From NCBI GenBank assembly GCA_944548615.1, contig OX155954.1, positions 5,321,924 through 5,385,923 of the forward strand: a DNA stretch of 64,000 nucleotides, given 5' to 3'. How positions within the stretch are numbered: the first letter of the stretch is position 1; the number at the start of each line of letters is the position of its first letter. The stretch is from Micropterix aruncella. Its lineage: Eukaryota > Arthropoda > Insecta > Lepidoptera > Micropterigidae. A model generated the notes under the pieces. It saw only the letters and a list, made by a program, of their open reading frames with translations. It made no database searches and had not been told where the DNA came from. Below are positions 50,215-60,872 of the stretch, piece after piece. The position numbers and the translations under genes are program-made.

Positions 50215-51207
50215 TTCTCGATACTTGCTATAAAAATATTTTTTAAATTTAAAAGTTGCTTTGAAGAAGTCGTGATTTGGCTCATATCTTGAAATAACAA
50301 ACGCCCCACTTTGAAATATGCACCAGTGGATTCACCGATATCGATTTCCAGAGTTATGAACTTTTAAAAGTCGCATGCGTGGTCGATTTATAACTTAATT
50401 AGATTCTGCTTAGTCCCCTTTTTACAGATATCGAGGACTATCTATCTTTTTACAGATATAGGCATTCTTTTCAGTTCAACTGTGCCAGAACAATGACCTA
50501 ACCAATAGAATTACAGTAAATTAGGATCTGTCAGCGGTTCTTGTGTTTATCGCGATCTAAGAGACGGAAAGAATTGTTTTAAATCACACGCTCGACTGTC
50601 TTTCATTTACTCGAAACTTAAGTTGTCACTCTTCATCCCCCTTTTTAGATGTAAGACGCTCTAAAATAGTTAAAATCTTATCGAAATCCGTTAGTGGTTT
50701 TTGAGTTTAGCACGATCAAACAGTAATACCGACAGACATACATACGCTTTCTAGGGGGCTTTGTTTCATAATTCCTTATATTAGACATTAATTATTTATG
50801 GTTACGTTGTTTTGTTATATTAAGTTACACTTAGCAGGTGCATTTAAGTAGTTTTCCTGCCTATACTTATTTACTTACTACTTATTCTAGTTGCTTCAAA
50901 AACTTTTTTTTTTGTTTTATGTTTTTTTCGACTTCTATGTCTTTCATTTCGGTTTATGCTTATAGTTAATCGGATGTTTGTACCTATTCATTGTCCTCGA
51001 AATGACTTTTGTATGTTAAATTCCTTTTTTGGTAAAATTTCAACATATTTAAATGATAAGGTTTCATTGTCCTTGGCCTGAATGTCGATCGTAAAAACTA
51101 AATGTTTGTTCATCTCAACAACATTCAGGGTAAAGCATGAAGAGTATGTTTGTTTTTGATCGAGGCAGTCGTAGGTATGTGCAGTTAAATTAATTTGCCC
51201 TCTTTTC
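50215..51207. other. AT-rich stretch, probably transposon debris
   Basis: The segment 50620-50790 (CATCCCCCTTTTTAGATG, ATCCGTTAGTGGTTTTTGAG, CTTTCTAGGGGGCTTTGTTT) has the look of a dispersed element end, but only one copy is present here. Confidence 0.35.
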
Positions 51208-51583
51208 ACACGACAGCCTAAAAATATTAGTGTAATGTGTTCAGGGTTCATCTATGTATGTTTTCCGTTTCTTTATATACCATAACTTCTAAACGCTTGA
51301 ACCGATTTAGAAGTGTGTAGTATTGTTAGAATCGTTTCGTCATCCCGAGTGTCATAGGCTAACTGTCCAAATATCAAGTAAGTAATTGTCTGAATGACAA
51401 AATGTCAATAAATTAATATAAATATATCTAGTTTAGTATCAAATGAAAGGTCTGATTGAGTATTTTCCGAAAATATATGTGTAACTGTATGGATAAATAG
51501 ATAAACTTCAAATGTTTCATTAAAAAACCGTAAGAAAAATAATCATAAAAACAATAATGCAGTTGCTGTAAGGGCAGTCGTGT
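51208..51583 (+). mobile_element. ACACGACTGCC-TIR MITE, first of a tandem pair
   Basis: Ends ACACGACAGCC and GGGCAGTCGTGT. Body as in 36334-36711. Confidence 0.82.
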
Positions 51584-51598
51584 TTTTTTATTCTGTTT

Positions 51599-51821
51599 AC
51601 ACGACTGCCCATCAAAAAAGCAGTATAATGTTTTCAGGGTTCATTTATATATGTTTTCCGTTTCTTTATTCCACCATAACTTCTAAACACTTCGACCAAT
51701 TTATACGTGTGTGGTATTATTAGAATCGTTATGTCGTCCCACTTGACATAGGTTACCTTTACTGTTATAATATCAAGTAAGTAGTTGCCTACATGTACAA
51801 ATGCCCAAATGTCAATAACTA

Positions 51822-51920
<99 letters not shown>

Positions 51921-52083
51921 TGTTTAGTGTCAAATGAAAGGTCTGATTGAATACATTCCGGATATATACCTGTATCTACATATATAGATAAATAAATACA
52001 CAAACCTCAAATATTTCATTAAAAAAACTGTTTTAAAAATAATTATAAATACAATACTGCTCTTTCTGTAGCGGCAGTCGTGT
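51599..52083 (+). mobile_element. ACACGACTGCC-TIR MITE, second of a tandem pair, with internal (TA)n
   Basis: Ends ACACGACTGCC and GGCAGTCGTGT, 15 bp after copy 51208-51583. The internal AAATATATCGTGTTTAGT site has expanded to a 94-bp TA tract. Confidence 0.85.
51825..51918. repeat. (TA)n microsatellite inside a MITE
   Basis: Pure TA repeat at the position where sister copies have only ATATAT. Confidence 0.97.
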
Positions 52084-52317
52084 TTTTTAATCTTTTTAAT
52101 ATATTTACTCTTCAAATAATTAGAGATTTTGTATTTTATGAATTGTTTCCTTGGTGTAACAGTGTTTATAGATAAATGTACAAACTGTGCTTATGCATAC
52201 ATCATCTTATAAAGTTATAAAAATTTACTATTCAAGTACGAGTATCAAGAATCGATTTTCTTTGGGTCATTGTAACATAAATTGCCCGGAAAATGTTTTG
52301 CTTTGATTTAATTACAG

Positions 52318-52656
52318 GTGTGTGTGGTTAGGCATGTCGATCCGGATGAGCGGTTCAATGGAAAAGTATGTGTCGATTATAATCGGAGTTCTGTAAAGCG
52401 TATAATAAACGTTCCGACGTCCATTCGGATGGTGGACAGAGACACGCCACAAATTGTAGCATTCGCCACAATAGACATGGCCTTCTGCGCTGGATCTCTG
52501 TCGGTTGTCCTTCCGCGACCTTACTGCCGATGGACGATACCGGCAATCGAGATCAAGCACCTAATTGCCGGTCAGATAACGGTACAATTTGCTTTCATCA
52601 CGCCAATACATATAATTTATGAAAACGAAGACTATCGCGCTTGTTTGACATTATAA
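52318..52656. other. Unidentified ORF region open on both strands
   Basis: Plus frame of 112 codons (MCVVRHVDPDERFNGKVCVD...) behind a good acceptor-like TTTAATTACAG. Minus frames of 82 and 63 codons; one minus frame reads GRGRTTDRDPAQKAMSIVAN, which vaguely recalls a transposase helix-turn-helix. The 3' edge carries the palindromic-family flank block (52627-52658), so transposon origin is most likely. Confidence 0.25.
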
Positions 52657-52658
52657 AA

Positions 52659-53015
52659 AAAAATAAAAACGGTCCATAGCCACTCGACTGATAGAACACA
52701 TAAAAGCTGTCAAAAACGTACAGCGAGAAAAATCGGCGATCTGCGAACACTGGATGCAGTTTCAACATCCCATTGTGCTATCCAAAGATCGATGTTATTG
52801 TCCCCGCATAATCCGAGAAGCCTTTAAAATAAGAAGAATCGCGAACTTTAATAGGATCGACGGTTTTAAACTCTCTACTTCGTGAAACCCTCTTCTTAAA
52901 ATGTCCTTAATGCCCATCGCCGAACGCAGGGACGTAACACAGGATACTGTGAGTGTTGTGTGCACGATTGATGTTCAAAATTCGCGCGCTTCGAAACCGC
53001 CGCCTCACCACCGCC
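52659..53015. other. Non-coding stretch
   Basis: Nothing recognised. Confidence 0.35.
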
Positions 53016-53148
53016 CAGAGGCGTAACTATAACCCGGCAGGACTGACACGACGAGGTCCGCCGGTTTTTTAAAATTAAATTACAACGTGACGATTTTTAC
53101 TTGGAGAGCCCCATTTGCCACGGGCCTCAGATGGTAGTTACGCCACTG
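53016..53148. mobile_element. Short hAT-like MITE, 133 bp
   Basis: Ends CAGAGGCGTAACTA and TAGTTACGCCACTG, one mismatch, of the hAT 'CAGTGGCGTAACTA' type. No clear 8-bp duplication remains. Confidence 0.7.
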
Positions 53149-53220
53149 CTACTAACATTATAATCTGCGTAGTGGCAGCGCTTTGCCGCCTATCCGCGGA
53201 ACAGCGGATTGATGGCGCTT

Positions 53221-53308
53221 CAGTCTACCCTGAACAACGGCGGCTGTAACATCGCCGAAACGTCGGTTGCTACAAAATTCAAGCGGTAGTTTTTAAACCT
53301 TTTTATAA
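53221..53308. mobile_element. Single arm of the CGAAACGTCGGGTGC repeat
   Basis: CAGTCTACCCTGAACAACGG, then CATCGCCGAAACGTCGG..GCTACAAAATTCA..GCGGTAG and TTTAAACC at the end. Confidence 0.7.
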
Positions 53309-53689
53309 CATTTAATATAGACAAAAATATGAAACTATGAAATAGGCAGGTGTTATGGAATACAGCAATTTCTCAGCTTGTTTTAGTGTCACATATCAGT
53401 GCAATCTTAAGTTTACTAAGATTGACATGGACGCGACAGTATGCCCTAAACATAGTAAGCGACAGGTAAACTTTTGTTTTAAGAATGATACAAGTTGGCA
53501 AGTGTAATTATAGTTTGTAATTATTATTTATCAATCAATCAAATAATTTATTGTTCTAAAAACTAATACATAGTTGTATTACATTTACACTTGGCCGTGA
53601 TATGATTTTTCATTAATGATCAAATACTTATATTAATAATCAAAACATAAAAGGTTACTCGGAAGACTAAAAAAGATAGTATATAAACT

Positions 53690-53844
53690 AAATAGGATAG
53701 AAAACGAATTTACCGCGTGAAATTTGTAGCACCCGACGTTTACCCTAGTCTACCCAGTCTACCCTAGACAACGGCGGCTGCAACGTCACCGAAACGTCGG
53801 GTGCTACAAATTTCACGCGGTAAATTAGTTTTCTATCCTATTTA
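53690..53844. mobile_element. Palindromic CGAAACGTCGGGTGC-family element
   Basis: Arms AAATAGGATAGAAAACGAAT...GTAGCACCCGACGTTT and complement. The flank block CAAACAACCGCGATAGTCTT CG follows at 53852-53873. Confidence 0.85.
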
Positions 53845-53877
53845 TAATGTCAAACAACCGCGATAGTCTTCGATTTT

Positions 53878-54847
53878 AAAGATAGTATAGTTTTTGTGTA
53901 TACATGCTCTTTATTTTGGATCACATATATTTGTGTCAAAATATCCGCTGTTTCCATCCCGGTGTCACAATAATTGATTCCGTCGAATTATAGTTGTTTT
54001 AATTGTGTAATAACATTTTTGAAATGTAACACTCAGGTGACACAAATATAGATAAATTCGTCAATTAATTTAAAGATATATAAAAATCCACGCTTAGGCA
54101 AAGAGATACTCCAATATAGGATGCCTTACGTTTGACAGGTGAGCATTTTATTCACAGCTGATTTTAGCGCTGAAACTTAATTGCGTCAAAAAAAGTAAAG
54201 CAAAATCAAACGATATTCCATATTTGCGCCTTCTACTCTAATTAATCGCAAAGCTGAATTGATTGAAACGATTATAATTCTGCACCGAACAAGACTTGTT
54301 GACCTTCGCTAAGCATATGCCTAAATAAGAATAAGCCATTACAACAAGCTACACTCAACTTTACACATTTTCTCTCTCATTAATAACTAATATTTTCAGA
54401 GAAATCTCTTGGCACGAAACTCATATTTTAGTCAAACTACTTGTTGGAAAACGCAATAGAGATCGTTTCTCAGGTCGTTTTGAAATGCTCTCTGAACCTT
54501 TGAATTTAGGCAATAAAAACGCAAACAAGCGGATCGAACGTCGATGAAATATACGAGATCTGATTTGTAAACGGAAAAACCACGGAAGTTGCGAAATGTA
54601 TTAACTAAATGTAATCTGATCAACGACTATGAGTGGCTAAACAGAGGGCAATGATAAGAAATTGTGTGAAGGCTTTATTGTGAATACCTTTACGGTTAAC
54701 AATAAGCATGTTATCCTGATGCACTTCCTTCAACCAAACATAGAATCAGCAGTTTCAAAATATTTAATCAATACGCGTATCACCCACCTCGTTGTTGGCA
54801 CAATAATAAGTTCAGGGATAGCCGGGTATTACTTATTACAAGAATTT
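53878..54847. other. AT-rich stretch
   Basis: A 98-codon frame at 54662-54958 overlaps the start of the next repeat and has no recognisable product. Confidence 0.4.
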
Positions 54848-55288
54848 AAAAAATCGGTTGTGTCAATCCAAGACTTTCCCGGCAAGTATACAACCCTCTC
54901 CTCCTCCCCCCTCCTCCCCCCGCGTCAACCCAACCTTCACCCGCGCGCCAATTCATAGTATATTTGTAGTATTTTCCGTGGTATTAAAATGGGATTTTCA
55001 ATAAATGATGTAGTATTTTCTTTAATATGGCGGATTTAAATTTGTGTCGCTTGTATACGAGATATTCTAACTAAAATGATTTCGGTCACAACGTGTGTTC
55101 GGTCCAAGAAGGCAGCTGTGAACGGAATTTCAGGTCTCTAAGTCCAATATTTCGAGATTGAAGTATGACTAGCGAGGCCCTCTGGTGGACCGATTTCAAA
55201 CACAATCTTTTTAACACATGACTACATAATGAATGCATGCTGAATTTCAGCTCAATCGGATAAAGCGTTTGGGCTCTACCGTGGAGGA

Positions 55289-55324
<36 letters not shown>

Positions 55325-55337
55325 CACACACACACAC

Positions 55338-55374
<37 letters not shown>

Positions 55375-55555
55375 CAACACACAGACAGACTTCAGTCTGA
55401 AAATGGTATTAATTAACTCGGGGGGGAGGGGGGTCACAATGTAAATATCCTTTTATATATCCTGTAAAATGTATAAATGTGTATATCATATCTTCATCTC
55501 GAAAAAACATTTTAACGCGTTCACAATACTTTACCTCCTCATCGGCTGGTACACT
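54848..55555 (+). repeat. Dispersed repeat with CAGACTTCAGTCTG, copy 2
   Basis: Same block order as 42866-43555. It has a longer (CA)n/(AGAG)n tract at 55290-55370 and a C-rich insert (CCTCCCCCCTCCTCCCCCCG-like) near 54900-54920. Confidence 0.8.
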
Positions 55556-56205
55556 GGTGAAGTAAAACAACGACGAAGTTGAAGGTCAAAATATAATTTA
55601 CAGTTCCTCGCAACAGTCAATTTATTTCTCGTTAGCGCTCACTAAACCGTGAAATTCGCTGAAAATTATACAAAAAAAAACATAAAAATAAATCAGTTCT
55701 CTTAGTCGAAAATTCTACCAGTCGCTCTCTTTGCGATATTGTCTGAATTTCTGACATAATATACATATAATATCAGCATGATATCCTCGATAAGATATAA
55801 AAATGACACTGGAAAGACAGGCCAAGGGAGGCGAGTCGACTAATGAGCCGTTCCGCGACGATTTGAATTCCTAATATCTTCGATTATCACCGTCGTATGA
55901 TTCGAGAATGGCGACTACCTATATCGGTCATTTCAAGCGGGTCCGTTAATTAACTTAATAGCTTAATTCGATCATAGGTAGATAATTAATCTGCGACACC
56001 GATAGATTTTTACAAACAGCTTACTATCACATGGACCGGTCTATTTCGTTAAGGAAATGTGTAATTATAGGAAATCTCAATGAGTGACGAGACGCTAAAG
56101 TTCAAAACGTCATTATATTCGATTGCAGATGCGTAAGAAGACTGCCAAATACACGACGTTACATACATTTATCTAATCTTAATATTTTACGAATTCTTAC
56201 ACGAC
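55556..56205. other. Non-coding stretch
   Basis: Nothing recognised. Confidence 0.4.
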
Positions 56206-56250
56206 CAGTATATGGATGGGTGACCATCTGCGTTCGACTGGCGTAAGGTT
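56206..56250 (+). repeat. 5S rRNA-like fragment
   Basis: AGTATATGGATGGGTGACCA is close to the internal control region of 5S rRNA (AGTACTTGGATGGGTGACCG). The following CTGCG...GGCGTAAGG loosely parallels the 5S 3' part. The 5' half is not recognisable, so it is at most a retroposed or SINE-borne piece. Confidence 0.4.
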
Positions 56251-56344
56251 ACAAATTGTGACCGCTTGGACCCCGTTTGCCGAAAGTGACAACTCGCAAA
56301 GTTACAATTTTACTAGTACACGTGACTGTAGTTAAAAATAAACT

Positions 56345-56960
56345 AAGGGGCCCTTGCTGAGTTGGCCACGAAGACCCATTCTGTTCAGGGTTGGTCACAC
56401 TCACGGGTCAACACCCATCCGACGGCCTCCACGCATGAAGTGCGAGACTGGGTAGGACTCTGGCCTTATGGTTAGTGTCCCTTAGGAATCAATCTTCTGG
56501 CGCTCCTGGACGGTCTGCGCTCCGTGCGGCATTGCCAATCGATTGCACACTCTGACTAACAGTCGGGGGAGTCTGGAAGCAGTACTGTTTCCTATAGAGC
56601 GGGGGTGGTTGCGGACCTTACGGCGACTGCTCTTGAAACGACCATCGGCTACCCGATCCTGGGTGAACAGCCGGGCAAAGGAGGCCGTGGTCCGCGATAG
56701 ATTCGGTATACACCATTTCACCGCTTCGTAAGGGAGAGGACCTCACAAGCGACCTCGAACTCGTAACCAATCGAGAGACTGGAGTAATCTGGTCGCAATT
56801 GGAAGTAAGGGCGTGAGTGTAAGCCCGCTGGGTAGCACTCCTGGCTATCTCGCGGTTAAGGCGTTGGCCTGTTACGGGGTTGTGGCGGAGCTTGATGGTG
56901 GACTGTTTTTGTCCAAGTCTTCTGAGCTCACTTCAGGGAGACAGAACGACTAACGACGAC
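56345..56960 (+). repeat. GC-rich SINE-like repeat
   Basis: The 3' half (56690-56945) matches 6857-7146. Within it, CTATCTCGCGGTTAAGGCGT TGGCCTGTTACGG resembles the D-arm to anticodon-arm part of a tRNA. Overlapping frames on both strands are not recognisable. Confidence 0.5.
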
Positions 56961-57370
56961 GAAAAGTGAGCTGCCATTGGAAAATTATTACGGTCTATAT
57001 AATTATTAGATCTATATCTATATCTATATATATTTTATGGTTTTTGATAGATTTTTGAAAATGAATTATTGTAAAATTAGTAAAATCGACCGTATATTGA
57101 AAGACTTAAAAATTAACAAGGACTCACAAATGGTACACCTCAGGGCTCGTTCTTAGATCCGATACTTTATTTACTATAAGACACAATATTGACAATTATT
57201 ATTATATTTGTTTATTAATATTAAAATGTATTATGTTCTTTTCTTTACCTAGTTTCCATATAGGTTCATACACGTATTTATAACAATTTAAATGTTCTCC
57301 TTAGAACATGCTATAGCCTAGTTAGGTGACAATAAAATAGGATCACTGGCATATCATGTTACCAGTTTTT

Positions 57371-57725
57371 ACCCGACTGTCCAACAAAAAAGGAGTGTAT
57401 CGTGTTCAGGATTCATCTGTGTATGTTTTCCTTTTCTTTATTCCACCATAACTTCTAAACGCCTGAACCGATTTATAATTGTGTATTGCTAGGATCGTTA
57501 TGTCATCCTGAGCGTCATAGAGTACCAACTGTCCAAATATCAAGTAAGTAGTTGTCCAAATGTTAATAAATTAACATAAATATATCGTGTTTAGTGTCAA
57601 ATGAAAGGTCTTATTGTCATTTCGATATTATGCATCTATCTATATGGATCCATATATAAACCACAAATATTTCATTAAAAAAAAATTATAATACAATAGT
57701 TCACTTTCTGCAACGGCAGTCGTGT
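57371..57725 (+). mobile_element. ACACGACTGCC-TIR MITE, complete
   Basis: Ends ACCCGACTGTCC and GGCAGTCGTGT. Body as in the other copies (GGAGTGTATCGTGTTCAGG, CTTCTAAACGCCTGAACCG). Confidence 0.82.
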
Positions 57726-57964
57726 TTTTAATTCTTTTTAATATATTTACTTGTTTGTTTGTACTGTTTTGACCGACACATGAATTGTCTTATAATGTGG
57801 TGGTTTTCCACGGATTTTGTCTGGATTTTGTCTAACATGTTAATTTTACATGTTATCCATTTTACTGTAGATTATTGTAAATAACAAATTAAATTTAAAC
57901 TAAATAACATCGCATATTTTTGACAGAGGCGGATAAGCCAATAAATTATGACTTTATTTAAGTA

Positions 57965-58544
57965 CTAGCTGACCCGGCGAACTTCGTACCGCCTAACAGT
58001 CAATGAATGTCGTGTTACAGATTAGCTGAACTTAATTTATGGTTTTATGAAAGTAATACAATGAATACAAAATAAATATTAAGATCACTACTTTATTAAG
58101 ATGATAACACATAGAAATATAAAAGTACAAAAATTAAATATATGAATCGCGTGTCAGCAAGACATGATTGAATTAAACTATTTACATATTGTGCAGCATG
58201 GGATGCACTCGGTTTAATTCTCTTCATTGAAGCACCTTGTTATATAGGACATTTTTTGTTTTTTTATCAGGCGCAACAACAAATAAAGCAGATGATTTGC
58301 CGACACGTGAACATGCCACGTACAACTGACCATGAGAAAAACACGGATTCACATTTTGTACGGGAAAATGTTTTTTCTTTTATTTTAATTTTTCGTGAAT
58401 TTTCCAATTTTTGTTTTTAATAGTTATTCTGCTATTCGGGACGGAGACTAATACAACAAATCAAAAACCATGAAAATCGGTCCATCCGTTCTCGAGTTAT
58501 AAGTGTTCGAACAAACCCGACTTTGTTTTATATATTTATGTAGA
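57965..58544 (-). mobile_element. Helitron, 580 bp, with partial helicase coding
   Basis: On the minus strand it starts TCTACATAAATATATAAAAC after an A and ends GGCGGTACGAAGTTCGCC-GGGTCAG-CTAG before a T: a subterminal hairpin and CTAG end as in Helitrons. A block near its 5' end (TTTTGATTTGTTGTATTAGT, then CCCGAATAGCAGAATAA) is shared with the Helitron at 44958-45478. Confidence 0.85.
58224..58370 (-). pseudogene. Helitron Pif1-type helicase C-terminus
   Basis: About 48 codons to a TGA: NPCFSHGQLYVACSRVGKSS then ALFVVAPDKKTKNVLYNKVL. This is the final helicase motif (GQLYVA.SRV) and the FV.APD..TKNVVY tail of Helitron RepHel proteins. The frame just upstream is lost, so the element captured or kept only the end of the ORF. 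Confidence 0.85.
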
Positions 58545-60029
58545 TATAGATATGGATTGTATCTAGATCGCGGCTTGATAATATACATTTTGAAAACGAA
58601 ATTGGCGTATGTCACCTCGTCATATATACGAAGAGGGCACGTTAATACAGCACATTCTAGCTAGACCAAACAATCTGCGCATGCCCCGTACTTGAGATTG
58701 CGAATAACCTCAAGTAAGTAGGGTTAACACTAGAAATATTAAACCACAATTGAGCAGTAGGCGAACAAAACGATCTAAATCGGTTTTGAACTCAAACATG
58801 TTTTGTTTTTAAATCGGTACGCCTTGGGCCGTCCTATCTATTGGTAAAACTATGTACTACCAAAACGACCTAAAAACCTTAAAAAAATGAGGCAGAAATC
58901 ACCAATTTCGATCAAAACTATCTATCGCTAGTTCAAAATGGTTGAATCTTTAAAATTAAAATAAATGTCTCTCAAAATGATCTAAATCTCATACTAAATC
59001 ATAGCCCGTAAAAATGTTTGTTTCAAAACGCTCTAAATAAATTTTTGACACCTTTTTTTGTTTATGTTGTGGTATCCCTAATTTACACATGGCAACATTC
59101 GTAATGCATGTGTAAATTACATGGCAACATTCACATTTGAGCATAACTTCGGCAAAGTGAGTTACTGTCAATTAAGTCATCTGGTACGGTTGCGACACTC
59201 AACGCCGGTTCTAAGGAGACATATTCGTTATTTAAGGAAATTTTGACATTTTAACACATCAAGATTAACGTTGTAGAAATATAAAAAATAAAAGTTTAAA
59301 ACACCTAAATGTTTAAAACGCCTAAATGTTTTAAACACCAGTAGCAATCAAAGCGGTATAATTTATGAATACAGTTGCGATCACAACGATCTATATATAT
59401 TTCGATTTCAATCAAAATCAACTAAAAGAAAATTTGTTTTTTTTTTAATATTATGTCCTATTCTTGCAATGAAAAGTTACTCGCGAATGCCTAGATCTTA
59501 TACAAATCAGCCAAGTTATCAACAAAAAAAATAAAATATACAAATAAACAAATGGAAGTATGCTATTTAGTTTTTTGCCTCTCCTGTTAAATTGAGTTCA
59601 ACGCTTTTAGATCGTTTTTTCACCGACTCCTCAATTTAGCTTAAAAAATTCAAAAGGTCACAAGAGTGAATCTGTCAAAATTTAACTGGTGAATTGGTGA
59701 AGTTTTACTGGTTATACAAGACTTGCGACTTTATTATTGAGAAACAACTGTAACTTCAAGTTTTAATGTAACGGTAAAAAATTACTGGTGAATTATAAAT
59801 GGTGACTTTGGTATTAAGCTTAGTGATAGTATTTTAAGATTACGACAATAGCATGCCATTTTTACTATTTAAGAAAGTTTTTCTTTCAAAAACAGCTTGA
59901 TAGTGCGGCAGTTAAAATGATTTCGAATCTCTTCGATAGGATATTAGATAAGAGGTCTACGTATTGATCACGCAGAATTGGAATGATTATTTTATCATCC
60001 ATATCACAATATTATCTAATGCTATCCAA
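58545..60029. other. AT-rich stretch with repeated 'AAACGATCTAAAT' words
   Basis: Words such as AAAACGATCTAAATCGG, AAAATGATCTAAATC and AAACGCTCTAAAT recur at 58768-59035. No gene seen. Confidence 0.4.
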
Positions 60030-60120
60030 ATGAGATACGTAACTATTGAAGAAAAGGCAAGAAAAAACATGCCAAAAGAGAAAACGGAATCTCCGGAAAA
60101 GAACCATACCCATGGCGTGG
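60030..60120 (+). CDS. Putative coding exon D (alternative first or internal)
   Basis: An open frame from ATG 60030 reads MRYVTIEEKARKN, then from a second ATG (60069) MPKEKTESPEKNHTHGV plus G, and meets a consensus donor GCGTGG|GTAAGT in phase 1. It is hydrophilic and lysine/glutamate-rich, unlike the random AT-rich frames around it. No family recognised; an internal exon with an acceptor upstream is equally possible. Confidence 0.35.
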
Positions 60121-60800
60121 GTAAGTTAACGGCAGCGGATGTCGATATCAATGTCTGGATTGATGACGTAACTAAACTTGTCTGTAATTGACAACAATTA
60201 GATAAAATTAATAATTATTCCAACGTCATGAAGGCAGAATGTTATATTTCAACCTTTTCTATCACTGTATTCTATCAGGTTTAGTTTTACATGGTTTTTA
60301 CTTCTTTACAGCCTGCAAAGGTGGTGTTAATATACTGTAGTTAGCGGATTTAATCCACGTGTCTAAGGCCACGTCCTAAAGTGTCATATATTTGTTGATC
60401 ATATTATTCACGGTTTTCACTTTTTCTGCATGATATTCTAAGCAGAATCCTGGGAGCCATTTGGGGCCAGACTTATGAAATACAAGGTGGGTACGCGCCC
60501 ACCTGTGCCCACCTGTTGGCGGGTCTGGGAGTATGATGATATAAAATAACCAATAGTTGGTCACACAGGGGAGAAAAGAGACAGAGAGGCTTATTGTTTG
60601 TTTGTTTTTACTCTTTATTGTGAAAATGTCACAATGGGCGGGTTTATTGTCATATGACAATCTCTTACAACCAACCCTACTATGACGTGTTATATGTATG
60701 TGTGCGTTTAACATGTGTGTAAGTGTGTGTCTTGTTATTGCATTCGATCGACAGAATCGAAAAATGCAATTCCGTTAATTTGATCCCAACGGAAAATGGT
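60121..60800. other. Non-coding stretch
   Basis: GGGTACGCGCCCACCTGTGC CCACCTGTTGGCGGG around 60488-60530 is GC-rich but unidentified. Confidence 0.35.
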
Positions 60801-60872
60801 GACCCAGCCGGGAATCGAACCCGGGACCTTACAATGTAAGATCAGACAACCTAACCACTATGCCACCGGGCC
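60801..60872 (-). pseudogene. tRNA-derived pseudogene or SINE head with encoded CCA
   Basis: 72 bp. The acceptor stem GGCCCGG/CTGGGTC pairs at all seven positions (two G-U type). Box A (TGGCATAGTGG) and box B (GGTTCGATTCC) match the Pol III consensus, and the T stem is perfect. The anticodon arm instead forms GATCTTAC/GTAAGGTC with a three-base loop, so there is no proper seven-base anticodon loop. ACCA follows the acceptor stem in the DNA, then TTTT. The encoded CCA points to retroposition of a mature tRNA. Confidence 0.7.

Noticed and set aside
50988..51251. 87-codon minus frame
   Set aside because: Its upstream part runs into the ACACGACTGCC MITE at 51208; no recognisable product.
55086..55382. 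98-codon minus frame with SLSLSLSLS and VCVCV runs
   Set aside because: Translation of (AG)n and (CA)n microsatellites inside a dispersed repeat.
60801..60872. A functional tRNA gene
   Set aside because: No seven-base anticodon loop can be formed with a paired stem, and CCA is encoded.
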